NCBI GenBank assembly: GCA_002690925.1
Contig: NZGD01000028.1
Coordinates: 1-38,020 of the forward strand
DNA from: Rhodopirellula sp.
Lineage (GTDB): Bacteria > Planctomycetota > Planctomycetia > Pirellulales > Pirellulaceae
Length of the DNA stretch: 38,020 nucleotides
Direction of reading: 5' to 3'
Part shown: one piece after another, positions 1 to 8,121 of the stretch
How the letters are laid out: each line of letters begins with the position of its first letter
How positions within the stretch are numbered: the stretch's first letter is position 1
Notes under the pieces: generated by a model
Told to the model about the DNA's origin: nothing
Databases searched by the model: none
Seen by the model: only the letters and a program-made list of their open reading frames with translations
Program-made: the position numbers and the translations under genes

Positions 1-48
1 ATACCGGCGACGGCGCTGCACTCCGGTTATGACTTCGATTCTCTCCAC
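1..48 (-). CDS. Transposase OrfA, N-terminal 16 codons only
   Basis: A GTG at 46-48 (minus strand) is preceded by AAGGAG with 8-base spacing. It opens a frame reading MERIEVITGVQRRRRY up to the window edge. That opening matches the common start of small DNA-binding OrfA proteins (Transposase_8/COG2963 type) of IS3 and IS66 elements, where a run of arginines precedes the helix-turn-helix. The rest of the gene lies outside the window, so intactness cannot be judged. IS3-like is preferred over IS66-like because the element end starts with TGT. Confidence 0.6.
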   Translation of the reverse strand, partial: MERIEVITGVQRRRRY

Positions 49-128
49 CTTGGACACTCCTTTGCACTAGGTCTATGCCTAGGCCTTTGCTTCTACCAAA
101 GTGTCCGGTTTAAATGGGGGCTACTACA
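1..128 (-). mobile_element. Terminal part of an IS3-like insertion sequence
   Basis: Read on the minus strand, the segment begins TGTAGTAGCCCCCATTTAAA at 128 and continues into CCGGACAC. A TGT start, a run of C and a GGACAC block form the usual look of IS3-family terminal repeats. It is followed by a ribosome binding site and the first codons of a transposase-type OrfA that runs off the window at position 1. Only one end is visible, so the family is inferred from the end sequence plus the OrfA start. The outer boundary at 128 is the best guess from the TGT..ACA rule. No target-site duplication can be checked. Confidence 0.6.
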
Positions 129-312
129 AAAGCAGCACAAATGTGTCGCTCACCGAAATGGCAATCAGAAGACTCTCGATCTGAAGATTAGCTCTGTGCC
201 CTAGCAACGAAACTGTTGGACTCACTTTGTGCCAAAGACCAAACCTCCAGCGTGGCGGAGTTAGACTGTTAACCCGTTGCGGGAAACACCACAATAGGAA
301 GGAAGGAGCAGT
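129..312. other. Leader region of the first gene, no gene seen
   Basis: This 184-base stretch between the insertion-sequence end and the first nuclease-like gene has no reading frame that looks coding. It ends in a purine-rich GGAAGGAAGGAG that serves as the ribosome binding site for the gene at 313. No confident promoter boxes or hairpin were found by eye. Confidence 0.5.
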
Positions 313-1587
313 ATGAGCAGGCTTAATATCGCTTCGAACAAAACAGAATTAACAGACAGGTTTCGCAGCTTGACCGACCTGGTCGAGAGCAGTAAGGAAA
401 GCGCCAACCAGCACGGAGAGCGCTTCAATATTTTCTCCATACTTGGCGTTCAGCGCGATGAAAACCGGACCCATTCCCGGTACCTTGCGGAGTTGTTAAG
501 TCCGTACGGACGGCACGGTGAGGGTTCCCAATTTCTTTATGCCTTTGTCAAAGACGTTCTGGGACTCTCACTCGATGTGCGTGGGCCGGTCAAAGTAACA
601 AGAGAATTGGCAACCGAAGACCGACGGCGTGTGGACATCGTGGTTGAATCTCCCGACCTTATTATCGGCATTGAAGTAAAGATCGACGCCGGAGATCAAA
701 AGTCTCAGCTCCAGGACTATTTCACAGAGCTCAATCAACGGGCCAAAAATCGTAAAACCGCAGTGCTGGCCTATCTCACTTTGGATGGCAAGCCACCTTC
801 AGCGTATAGCCTCAGGGACCTTGAACAGGAGAATGTTCATTGCCTGTCCTTTGCAGATGACATCTTCCAGTGGATCGATCACTGTGCCGGCCTCTGTGAG
901 CATAAGCCAGAGCTATCTTACGCCCTCATCCAATACAAGCGCTTACTCGAAACCCTCACCGGAGCCGGAACCTCTATGACCTCTCTTATTGCCGATAAAT
1001 TGGCTCACAACCGTGACGATCTGGAAACTGCCCTGGCAGTAGAAAAGGCACTGCCTAAAGCCAAATCGGCGGTGATGTTCCGGTTCTGGGAGGAACTATC
1101 TTCCGCTATGGCCTATGCGCTTGGTGCAGAGCCCGTCGTCTATGGTGATAAAAGCCTGAGGGAGCTTTCTCACAATTACTTCAACGGTCGCGGCGGTAAA
1201 CACGTCGGCATCAAACACACCATTGGAGAGCTCAACGGAGAAAAGCTCTGTCTGTACGTGAATATCTACCACGCCATCCACTACGGTCTGCGCATCGAGA
1301 GCTCTTCGGGTTCAACAGTCTCGCGACCCAACATAAAAGATAAATTCAGGGAAACGGTGAACGATGGTAACGCGGTAGCCAACAAGGAAGCAGATTGGCT
1401 GGTTTGCTACTACTACGATCCATATCCCAGTCATGAGCCCGCCGTCCTCAACTTTCACTCGTTTGATGGGGCTGTCCTTGATTTGCTAGAAGATGAAAAC
1501 CGGCAAGTCGTCATCAATAACATGGTTGAGCATCAGGTGAGACTGGTAAATGAGGCCCGGGCCCTCATCGAAACCAGCACAGCGTAA
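313..1587 (+). CDS. PD-(D/E)XK nuclease family protein (PDDEXK_4-like)
   Basis: A 424-residue protein of the PD-(D/E)XK nuclease superfamily. Residues about 38-76 carry the NIFSILG...HSRYLAELL...HGEGSQFL block typical of the PDDEXK_4 group. The catalytic core is visible as D108 in RRVDIVV, then E121 and K123 in IGIEVKIDAGDQ, so the metal-binding D...ExK residues are intact. The C-terminal half (about 225-424) is a less recognisable accessory region. The ATG at 313 follows a strong GGAAGGAG site. Proteins of this group are common as lone genes in defence islands, but their substrates are mostly unknown, so DNA cleavage is inferred from the fold motif. It is the first gene after the insertion-sequence end and is followed on the same strand by two small genes. 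Confidence 0.8.
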   Translation: MSRLNIASNKTELTDRFRSLTDLVESSKESANQHGERFNIFSILGVQRDENRTHSRYLAELLSPYGRHGEGSQFLYAFVKDVLGLSLDVRGPVKVTRELATEDRRRVDIVVESPDLIIGIEVKIDAGDQKSQLQDYFTELNQRAKNRKTAVLAYLTLDGKPPSAYSLRDLEQENVHCLSFADDIFQWIDHCAGLCEHKPELSYALIQYKRLLETLTGAGTSMTSLIADKLAHNRDDLETALAVEKALPKAKSAVMFRFWEELSSAMAYALGAEPVVYGDKSLRELSHNYFNGRGGKHVGIKHTIGELNGEKLCLYVNIYHAIHYGLRIESSSGSTVSRPNIKDKFRETVNDGNAVANKEADWLVCYYYDPYPSHEPAVLNFHSFDGAVLDLLEDENRQVVINNMVEHQVRLVNEARALIETSTA

Positions 1588-1688
1588 AACGACAGAATTT
1601 GTCGCGGCGTTGATGTCTGATAGGTACGCCGATCTGACATTAGCGTCTGGTGGAAACCGCTCAGCTGGACCTACGGAGACCATACTTC

Positions 1689-2027
1689 ATGAATCCTGAA
1701 CTATCGTTCGCCCAAAATCGCCTGAATCAGCTCACTGAACAACTGCTTTCGGTGACCGCCGTTACTGGAGACATAATATTCTTCTCAGACGAGGACGCTG
1801 GTGAAATAAGTGGCGCAACCTGGCGATTTAAAGATGAAGATCACGCACTTTTGAAAGATCGAAACTTCAAATTCATGCTGATGGAGCTGTTGAATACCCT
1901 CATTCAACACCGGGCCGATGAGGGGCATACAAATACTCTCCATGGCGTCGTTCATCTTGAGAAGTCGTCACCAAGCATACAGTGGTTTACCTCTGATGAG
2001 GCAGAGCAACAACGAGACTTAGATTGA
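1689..2027 (+). CDS. Small protein of unknown function
   Basis: A 112-residue, acidic, soluble-looking protein that I do not recognise. An in-frame GTG at 1650 would add 13 residues. I prefer the ATG at 1689 because GGAG lies 10 bases upstream and the extra residues look non-conserved. The middle (FKDEDHALLKDRNFKFMLMELL) reads as a helix-rich segment, and the last dozen residues are strongly acidic. There is no signal peptide or membrane segment. It lies about 100 bases after the PD-(D/E)XK gene and runs up to the ASCH-domain gene, so it may be co-transcribed with either. It could be a small partner or immunity-type protein, but nothing in the sequence proves that. Confidence 0.6.
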   Translation: MNPELSFAQNRLNQLTEQLLSVTAVTGDIIFFSDEDAGEISGATWRFKDEDHALLKDRNFKFMLMELLNTLIQHRADEGHTNTLHGVVHLEKSSPSIQWFTSDEAEQQRDLD

Positions 2028-2071
2028 CGCAAACTGGTGGCTGGGGCGTTTACGGACTAACGGGAAAATAT

Positions 2072-2977
2072 ATGGAATTTGCTCTCATAATCGGGTCAGT
2101 CATCTTTCTGTTCCTTCTTATCGGCGGCAACCAAAAGCCCCAGAAGCCACGAAAATCAGAAAGCGATGCACTCCGAATTAAAATCGTGATTGAAGAATCC
2201 GGCAAGAAGAAGCCCAGCCGGGATCCCGTTGATCAGAAGCCGGCTTTATGCAGAACCTCACAAAACAATTGTTCAAAACATAACGCCTCAGAGATTAGCC
2301 GTGGGCTCATCATTGCTGAACCATGGATTGGCAAAATCCTGAATGGTGGGAAGGTGTGGGAGATGAGGGGCCAAAGGACAAAAATGCGCGGGCCGATTGC
2401 CCTGATAAAAAAAGGTAGTAAAACGATTGTCGGTATCTGCAATATCGACAGCGTTGAGGGTCCCTTCGATAATCGTGAGCTAGCTTTGCACCAATCCAAA
2501 CATCAAGTCCCTTCTGATATCTACGAGTCTCCGGACTATAAATGGCGATATGCCTGGGTGTTGTCGGAGATAGAGCCCCTTGCTCAACCGGTTCCTTACA
2601 AACACGCTAGTGGATCCGTCATTTGGGTCAAACTGGACCAAGATGCGGTAAATCGGCTTGCTGTCGCAAATTCGTCACAGATCGCAACACCGGACTCCGA
2701 TACTGCTGATTCCTACACTGAGCCCCATGATCCTGAATTCGTGAGGATGATTACGGTACCTTACGCCCGGGATGGTTCTTATTTTTGCCGGCATCGATCT
2801 TTGATTGGCGGTAGCTATTTTATTGAAAGCAAACACGGCAGCCTGGAATTCACCGATTACGACGAAGCCCTGGATTATATGCGAAATATGTCAGTTGCCC
2901 GCTGGTGCCGCCCTACCGATCAAAGTACATGCGAAATTTTAAGTGCAGTGGAATGGAAGGCTCTGATCGAGGATTAA
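2072..2977 (+). CDS. Membrane-anchored ASCH-domain protein
   Basis: A 301-residue protein with a hydrophobic helix at its very N terminus (MEFALIIGSVIFLFLLIGG), a charged linker to about residue 75, then an ASCH-like domain (about 78-190). That domain carries the signature LIIAEPWIGKILNGGKVWEMRG and a following strand ALIKKGSKTIVGICNI. ASCH domains are PUA-like beta-barrels that bind RNA or nucleic acid and some have RNase activity. The C-terminal 100 residues are unassigned. A TTG at 2024 overlaps the previous stop and would add 16 residues ahead of the membrane helix. The ATG at 2072 puts the helix at the terminus and is preferred. Joining a membrane anchor to an ASCH domain is unusual. The RNA-related role is inferred from the family only. 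Confidence 0.65.
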   Translation: MEFALIIGSVIFLFLLIGGNQKPQKPRKSESDALRIKIVIEESGKKKPSRDPVDQKPALCRTSQNNCSKHNASEISRGLIIAEPWIGKILNGGKVWEMRGQRTKMRGPIALIKKGSKTIVGICNIDSVEGPFDNRELALHQSKHQVPSDIYESPDYKWRYAWVLSEIEPLAQPVPYKHASGSVIWVKLDQDAVNRLAVANSSQIATPDSDTADSYTEPHDPEFVRMITVPYARDGSYFCRHRSLIGGSYFIESKHGSLEFTDYDEALDYMRNMSVARWCRPTDQSTCEILSAVEWKALIED

Positions 2978-4382
2978 TTAGGATTCAGGGAGAATCACAT
3001 AGTGCAAACGGATCAGCGCCATGTAGTGGTGAGCTAAATAATCATGAACTCGGGATTTGCTAACAGCTGAACGCCTCAATCCCTAACCGTGGTAATTGCC
3101 CCGGTCGAGAGGTAAAGCCACTGCCACGGCCGATTACAAAGAGGCTGGAGTCGTTGGGGTCTAGCAGGAGTGGAAGCAGATGGCTCCGAAGGAGTATGGA
3201 GGTGCGCATAAAATGACCTGCACCGACCTTAGAGTTTTCTTCGAGGCATTTTGAAACGCCGATGTGCGCAGAGCACATTCCCTACCGGAAAATTTCGGTG
3301 CAATGCGCAGTCGTGTCATGAACACATCGCCACTACACCATATCGAATAACTCGCCGGTGGAGATTTGTCGGACTGCCAAAATTCGGAGGATGTGGGCGG
3401 TATCTGCTAATATCGGACGATTAATTTGAATCTTCCAGTGGACCGGGGTAAGTCCACACAGATGAAAATTGACGATCGATTGACCTGCACTGACCTTTCT
3501 TGCCCGCTTGAACACCCAGGCGACGCACACGGGTGTCGCAAGCGCGCACAGTCCCATAAAAAATTCCACTCGAAACTCTCAAAGCCGCTTTAAATTACCA
3601 GAAGGCGCACTAGCACGTCAGGCGTGCGCAGATGCAACGTCCAGCCCTGGGAAATCAAGAAGTTTCTCCCAACAGAGCTTTTGGCCTCGCAAAGTTAGTA
3701 TGCCAGATCAGAGGCTTGGCCTCCCTGCGAAGAGATCAAGGCCTCAGCCCGAATTCGACTGATTCCAGTCGTCCGAGGTTCCAGAGAACGCCCTGGATTC
3801 TTGGAGATTACGGGGCATGGAAAGATCGGAGGCTTCATATTAATCAGCACTAATCAATATAGCCCGAGAAATAATGAGATCCGAGCGTAGATATGAAACG
3901 CCACGTATTTAACAGTATTTGGCAAATTTAGAAGCGCGATATTTAAAACTTATTACCAGTTTTTCATAAAGCTACTTTCAGCAAGCATTTTCCTGATCAA
4001 TATGAATCGCTATCTTAAGCAGGGGTTGTACTGTTAAATACAGCGTGAAAAACAAGAGTCCTAATTCAGACGTTAAATTGAGCAGCAAGGGCCGCACTAA
4101 AGCAGGTCACTCCGTCCTGCGAATCGTGTCTCTCAAAACATCATTCGCTCACTCCCAACGACGCCAAATCAAAAACCGCCCCATAGAAAAGTTATCCATC
4201 GGGGCAATCCAGGCTCGGTCATGCACGCAAAAAACACCGTTTACCGTCAATTTCCCTTCGAGGATCTTGCTAATCTCCGTATAAACAAACTGGGGATTCG
4301 AACAGAAATGCGTACACAAATGATTCGAAAAGATTGGCAAGCTGGTGCCGGCGGAGTTCAGAATCCGGCGCCAATGCTTGAG
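2978..4382. other. Gene-poor 1.4 kb gap
   Basis: No frame here is convincing. Short open frames exist on both strands, for example 3333-3569 minus (78 codons, GTG start, hydrophobic beginning MEFFMGLCALATPV) and 4149-4340 minus, but they overlap competing frames and lack clear ribosome binding sites. Two minus-strand frames (3060-3278 and 3333-3569) share an imperfect stretch: TGACCTGCACCGACCTT at about 3215 and TGACCTGCACTGACCTT at about 3480 differ at one base. This suggests decayed duplicated sequence. The segment around 3880-4040 is visibly AT-rich. It may hold gene remains or an old insertion site. Confidence 0.45.
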
Positions 4383-5309
4383 TCAGAAGTGCGTTGCTCG
4401 ACCTATGCCTTGGCTTGCCAGGGCCATGGCCATGGCCATGGATTCAACCCTCTCCCGCCAAACCAATTTCTCCAACCATCGGGTCGGAATAGCCTCCACT
4501 CCCCAGGCTGCTCCTGCGATCTGCCCCGTAACGGCTCCAACTGTATCTGCATCATCCCCAAGATTGACCGCAGTAATCAGAGCATCCTCAAAACACTCCG
4601 AGTGATAACAGCCCCAAAGCGCCGCCTCCAAGGTGTCGATTACATACCCACTCGAGGAAATCTGATCGCGGGTGAAGTGGCGGAAAAAACCCCTTTTGAT
4701 TCGCCCTATGGCCATACCACGCTCGTTGGTATCAGGAAGGTTCTCTAGCAGCGACTTCAGATCGACCCCTTCGCGCAGTTCCCATAGAATCGCTCCCAGC
4801 AGTTCTGCCCCATCCAGGCAATCCCCACTCGCATGGGTTGTTCGAGAACTATTGATCGCATACTCCACCGCGGTCTCGCGGTCGCCAGCAGCGATCACTG
4901 CAGGAGCCAATCGCATGATTCCACCATTGCCGCTGGCGAATGGATTGTCTGTTCCGGCGTAACTGACTTTAGTGCGGGAGAACCGGCGCAGGGCTTCGCG
5001 GGTGGTATTCCCGATATCAAAGCAGCTTCCCTGACAGGCCATGTAGCCGTCGTTCATCCAGCGCACGTAACGCTCCAACTGATCTCTGGAATCGAATCCC
5101 TCACATTCGATCAGACTCTTGGCCAGGCACAGCGCCATGGCTGTGTCGTCAGTCCATTCGCCAGGCTTCACCCTGAACGCTCCACCTCCGGTCATTTCAG
5201 TGTGCAGCGGAAAGCTGTCACGCCGCCGGAATTCAACGGTGGTGCCCAAAGCATCACCGACTGCGAGCCCGAGCAATGCTCCTTTATGAAAATCTTTTCT
5301 TTTAGTCAT
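4383..5309 (-). CDS. ADP-ribosylglycohydrolase (DraG/ARH type), copy 1
   Basis: A 308-residue enzyme of the ADP-ribosylglycohydrolase family, which removes ADP-ribose from modified protein, nucleic acid or small molecules using a two-metal centre. Visible motifs are GLAVGDALG near the N terminus, GEWTDDTAMAL (first metal motif TDD), GNGGIMRLAP in the middle and NLGDDADTVGAVTGQIAG near the C terminus (second metal motif). All are intact. The ATG at 5309 has AGGAGACGCAG immediately upstream, whereas the open frame extends further only as non-conserved sequence. The tail contains MAMAMA, encoded by a short tandem repeat. It is transcribed away from the rightward operon and shares its divergent control region, so co-regulation is likely. 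A second family member lies at 12390. The substrate is unknown. Confidence 0.85.
   Translation of the reverse strand: MTKRKDFHKGALLGLAVGDALGTTVEFRRRDSFPLHTEMTGGGAFRVKPGEWTDDTAMALCLAKSLIECEGFDSRDQLERYVRWMNDGYMACQGSCFDIGNTTREALRRFSRTKVSYAGTDNPFASGNGGIMRLAPAVIAAGDRETAVEYAINSSRTTHASGDCLDGAELLGAILWELREGVDLKSLLENLPDTNERGMAIGRIKRGFFRHFTRDQISSSGYVIDTLEAALWGCYHSECFEDALITAVNLGDDADTVGAVTGQIAGAAWGVEAIPTRWLEKLVWRERVESMAMAMALASQGIGRATHF
4422..4441 (+). repeat. Triplicated GGCCAT hexamer
   Basis: Three tandem copies of GGCCAT lie inside the 3' end of the first ADP-ribosylglycohydrolase gene. They encode alternating Met-Ala residues, MAMAMA, near the C terminus. Being a multiple of three bases, changes in copy number would keep the frame. 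This is seen directly; any role is unknown. Confidence 0.8.
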
Positions 5310-5362
5310 CTGCGTCTCCTCATTCGCTGAAACCAGATTAATGCCCCGGCGCGTCAGAATAA

Positions 5363-5414
5363 GTCGCATCGAGAAACTCAATGAATGCGACTCAAATTGA
5401 CGCATCGCTGCGAC
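5363..5414. promoter_or_regulatory. Divergent control region with GTCGCAT half-sites
   Basis: The 133-base region between the divergent genes at 5309 (minus) and 5443 (plus) contains GTCGCAT at 5363-5369, its exact inverse ATGCGAC at 5385-5391 and a near copy CTGCGAC at 5408-5414. The sites are 22 and 23 bases apart, about two turns of the helix, as expected for a dimeric or tetrameric repressor. A TTGACG at 5397-5402 could be a -35 element of the rightward operon. The WYL-type regulator at 13318 is the obvious candidate to bind here; that link is inference. Confidence 0.5.
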
Positions 5415-5442
5415 ATACTGATTACCAGCTGAGGAGATCCCT

Positions 5443-6330
5443 ATGACGAATGCACAAACACCTGCGACTACGTACGACATAGTCGGGGACGTACATGGGC
5501 ATTACGACAAACTCATATCGCTGCTGAAAAAACTGGGATATGAAAAGCAGGAAGGGGTTTGGCAAAAGTCCAATCACCTAGCGGTGTTCGTCGGCGACCT
5601 GATTGATAAGGGTCCGGACGCCGCTGCCGTGCTCACCACCGTAAAAAGCATGGTCGACGCAGGCTCTGCGATGCTGGTCGTAGGCAACCACGAGTTGAAC
5701 TGGATTCACGATGCGGCCGATCATACCGAGGACGTAATGGCGTTCCTGGACGCAACAGAAAAGCATCGCAGTCGTGTCCAGCTGACTGAAGCGTTCAAGT
5801 ATCAGCCAAACCGACTGATCAGCCTGTTTGAGTGGCTCCGCGACCAACCCATTTACATCGACGAGCCGGAGCTGCGAGTTGTTCACGCCTGCTGGGATGA
5901 AGAGGCAATTGCGTGTTTGAAAAAAGCCGGCATTACCTGCCTGGATCATAAAGGTCTGGCGGCCTATCGAGACACCTATTCGGATCCACATCTTGCACTG
6001 GACAGAGTCGTTGCCGGTTGCGCGCACCAGTTTCCGTCTAGCCTCGCCCACAATTCAGGATTCCGCAGCAAACGCTTCAGGATCCAGTGGTGGCCCGAGG
6101 ATCGGGCTGCGATAAACCCGATAGAAAGCAACGTTGTGCCGGTTCAGATTCAAGGGCCTAAACCAGATAGCGCCCCGGTGTTTTTTGGCCACTATGCCAT
6201 GATAGGAGAGCCAGACACGCTCGGCGTTAATGTAGCGGGCGTCGACTATTCCGCGGCCTATGGTGGAAAGCTCATTGCCTATCGCCATACCACGGGCCAG
6301 CCGCTTGCTCGGGAACACTTTGTTACCTAA
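5443..6330 (+). CDS. ApaH/PrpE-like calcineurin-type metallophosphoesterase
   Basis: A 295-residue member of the metallophosphoesterase superfamily. The signature blocks are in order: GDVHGHYDKL (about residues 16-25), GDLIDKGPD (about 51-59), GNHELNWIH (about 79-87) and a late GHYAM, which together form the two-metal active site. This arrangement is the one in diadenosine tetraphosphatases and serine/threonine phosphatases of the ApaH/PrpE group. A nucleotide-type or ADP-ribose-derived substrate would suit its ADP-ribosylglycohydrolase neighbours, but that is inference. The ATG at 5443 follows GAGGAG with good spacing. It is the first gene of the rightward run and lies behind the GTCGCAT control region. 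Confidence 0.8.
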   Translation: MTNAQTPATTYDIVGDVHGHYDKLISLLKKLGYEKQEGVWQKSNHLAVFVGDLIDKGPDAAAVLTTVKSMVDAGSAMLVVGNHELNWIHDAADHTEDVMAFLDATEKHRSRVQLTEAFKYQPNRLISLFEWLRDQPIYIDEPELRVVHACWDEEAIACLKKAGITCLDHKGLAAYRDTYSDPHLALDRVVAGCAHQFPSSLAHNSGFRSKRFRIQWWPEDRAAINPIESNVVPVQIQGPKPDSAPVFFGHYAMIGEPDTLGVNVAGVDYSAAYGGKLIAYRHTTGQPLAREHFVT

Positions 6331-6398
6331 AGGATATTCGAGCGAGGGCCCGGCTCTGCTAGTCTGTTTCGCCAGAGCAAACTGACAAGGATTTTGTT

Positions 6399-8042
6399 TT
6401 GGCTAAGCTGATCCCTCCCTTTGAATCAATAGAACAAGACGCCCTTCCAAACAGCGAACGCCGGGTTCTCCGGCACCTGAACGAACTCGAATTTCCCGGT
6501 CTTGAGGTTTACTTCAGCCTGCCGCTGGTACGTGAGAAAAAACAGGGAACCTTCCGCAGTGAAGCCGATTTCATCCTGTTTCATCCGGCCCACGGCGTAC
6601 TGGTCTGGGAGGTAAAAGGTGGAGGAATCTCCTACAGCAATTGCCAATGGTTTTCACAGAACAAATCCGGGCTCCATCCCATCAAGGACCCGGTAAAGCA
6701 ATCCGACAATGCCATCGGCGATATTCTTCTGCGAATCAAGCGAACAGTTCGAGATGGACTAGTGCTTCCGATCGGTCGCAACCTGGTTTTCCCGGACACT
6801 GTTGCGAAGGATATGGTTCTCCCTCTCGGGGTCGTTCGGGAGGACATTATCGACCATGAGAATCTGCGAGATCTCGACAAAGAAGCACTTATCAAGTTCT
6901 TCAAGCGCTGGCCGCATCAAGACAAATTGCCAATCACCAAAGCCGATGCGACGTTCGTTCGCGACAAAGTACTCAATCCAACGTTTCACCTGGCTCCCGC
7001 AATCGAAGCCCAGGTGGACCATGTAGAATCGAGCCTGGTTCAACTAACAAATCAACAGGTCTGGGCATTGGAACTGCTTCGCTTCGTCCCTCGACTGACG
7101 ATTACCGGCGGTGCAGGTACCGGCAAGACGCTGCTGGCACGGCAGAAAGCCCGCGATTTGGCAGCTCAGGGGAAGCAGGTACTGGCACTGTGTTTCAACC
7201 GGGCACTGGCGACTCATATTCACGATGCCCTGGAAGGTGTCGATGCAAGTCTGGAAGGTGCCATCACCGCGTCCAGCTTTCATGATTTTGCCAGGGAGCT
7301 GATCGAGCAGGCCGGCTTACCCTGGAGCCCGCCGGAAAAAGCCGAGGACAAACCTACCTTCTACGAAGAAACGGTTCCAACACTTCTGTCTGATGCCGTG
7401 TCATCCCTTAACCAAACTTTCGATGCGCTACTGGTCGATGAAGCTCAAGATTTTCATCCACTCTGGTGGATGGCACTGGATTCTGTGCTGAAGCCGGAGG
7501 CACAGGTGATCTTATTCGCCGATCCGTCACAAAACCTTTACGGGCGCGATTTCGAGATACCCAGCGATGTGTTTAACGGAATGCTGCCCTTCCCGTTCCA
7601 GCTTATGCACAACTGCCGTAACTCGCTGGAAATCGCTCAATGGTTGAACAACCGGTTTGACTACGCCAGCATACCGGCGCCTCATCTGCCTGCGGCGAAT
7701 GAACGGGTTCGGGAACACACCTGGAAGAAAATCGACGTACAAACCCAGCAGCTTCAGGCAGCCTGGCTGGAGCTCAAAGAGCGCGGCGTAAAAGCCGAAC
7801 AACTGGCCATCCTAAGTCCCTATCGCCCGGAAAAGAGCGGCGGTATCCGTTCAATGCAACAGCAATTTCCGGACGAAGATTTCGTGGTCAGCACCATCAG
7901 CAGTTACAAGGGTCTTCAATCGCCGTTCGTCTTTTTGGTCGATATGGACAGTGGCGATTTCGCCTCCCGCGAGGATCTCTGGTACGTAGGCGCAACGCGC
8001 GCAACCGTTGGGCTGCAGACCTTTGCTAAAACGGAAAGCTAA
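6399..8042 (+). CDS. NERD-domain superfamily 1 helicase-like protein
   Basis: A 547-residue fusion. Residues about 18-130 form a NERD (nuclease-related) domain with the core EADFILF...GVLVWEVKGGG, keeping the D...ExK-type pattern. From about residue 215 follows an UvrD/Rep-like ATPase with Walker A GGAGTGKT (about 237-244), Walker B LLVDEAQDF (about 343-351), the motif III-like LFADPSQNLYG, SYKGLQSPFVFLVDMD and the terminal YVGATRA (motif VI). All helicase motifs appear complete although the protein is short for the family. It starts at a TTG preceded by AAGG about 8 bases upstream; no better start is in frame. Such proteins are frequent in phage-defence loci and probably act on nucleic acid. 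It lies 68 bases after the phosphoesterase gene, so an operon is likely. Confidence 0.8.
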   Translation: MAKLIPPFESIEQDALPNSERRVLRHLNELEFPGLEVYFSLPLVREKKQGTFRSEADFILFHPAHGVLVWEVKGGGISYSNCQWFSQNKSGLHPIKDPVKQSDNAIGDILLRIKRTVRDGLVLPIGRNLVFPDTVAKDMVLPLGVVREDIIDHENLRDLDKEALIKFFKRWPHQDKLPITKADATFVRDKVLNPTFHLAPAIEAQVDHVESSLVQLTNQQVWALELLRFVPRLTITGGAGTGKTLLARQKARDLAAQGKQVLALCFNRALATHIHDALEGVDASLEGAITASSFHDFARELIEQAGLPWSPPEKAEDKPTFYEETVPTLLSDAVSSLNQTFDALLVDEAQDFHPLWWMALDSVLKPEAQVILFADPSQNLYGRDFEIPSDVFNGMLPFPFQLMHNCRNSLEIAQWLNNRFDYASIPAPHLPAANERVREHTWKKIDVQTQQLQAAWLELKERGVKAEQLAILSPYRPEKSGGIRSMQQQFPDEDFVVSTISSYKGLQSPFVFLVDMDSGDFASREDLWYVGATRATVGLQTFAKTES

Positions 8043-8121
8043 ACGAGGCAATTTCGTAGCGTCATAGATTGTCGCACCAATCCCCCATACTGGTTTCACG
8101 TTGGCAACCAAGGGGGATTGA

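Noticed and set aside
3333..3569. Small minus-strand membrane protein gene
   Set aside because: A hydrophobic start but no clear ribosome binding site and no recognisable family; the region looks decayed.
4221..4748. Plus-strand frame overlapping the glycohydrolase 3' end
   Set aside because: Most of it is antisense to a well-supported gene and its sequence is low in structure.
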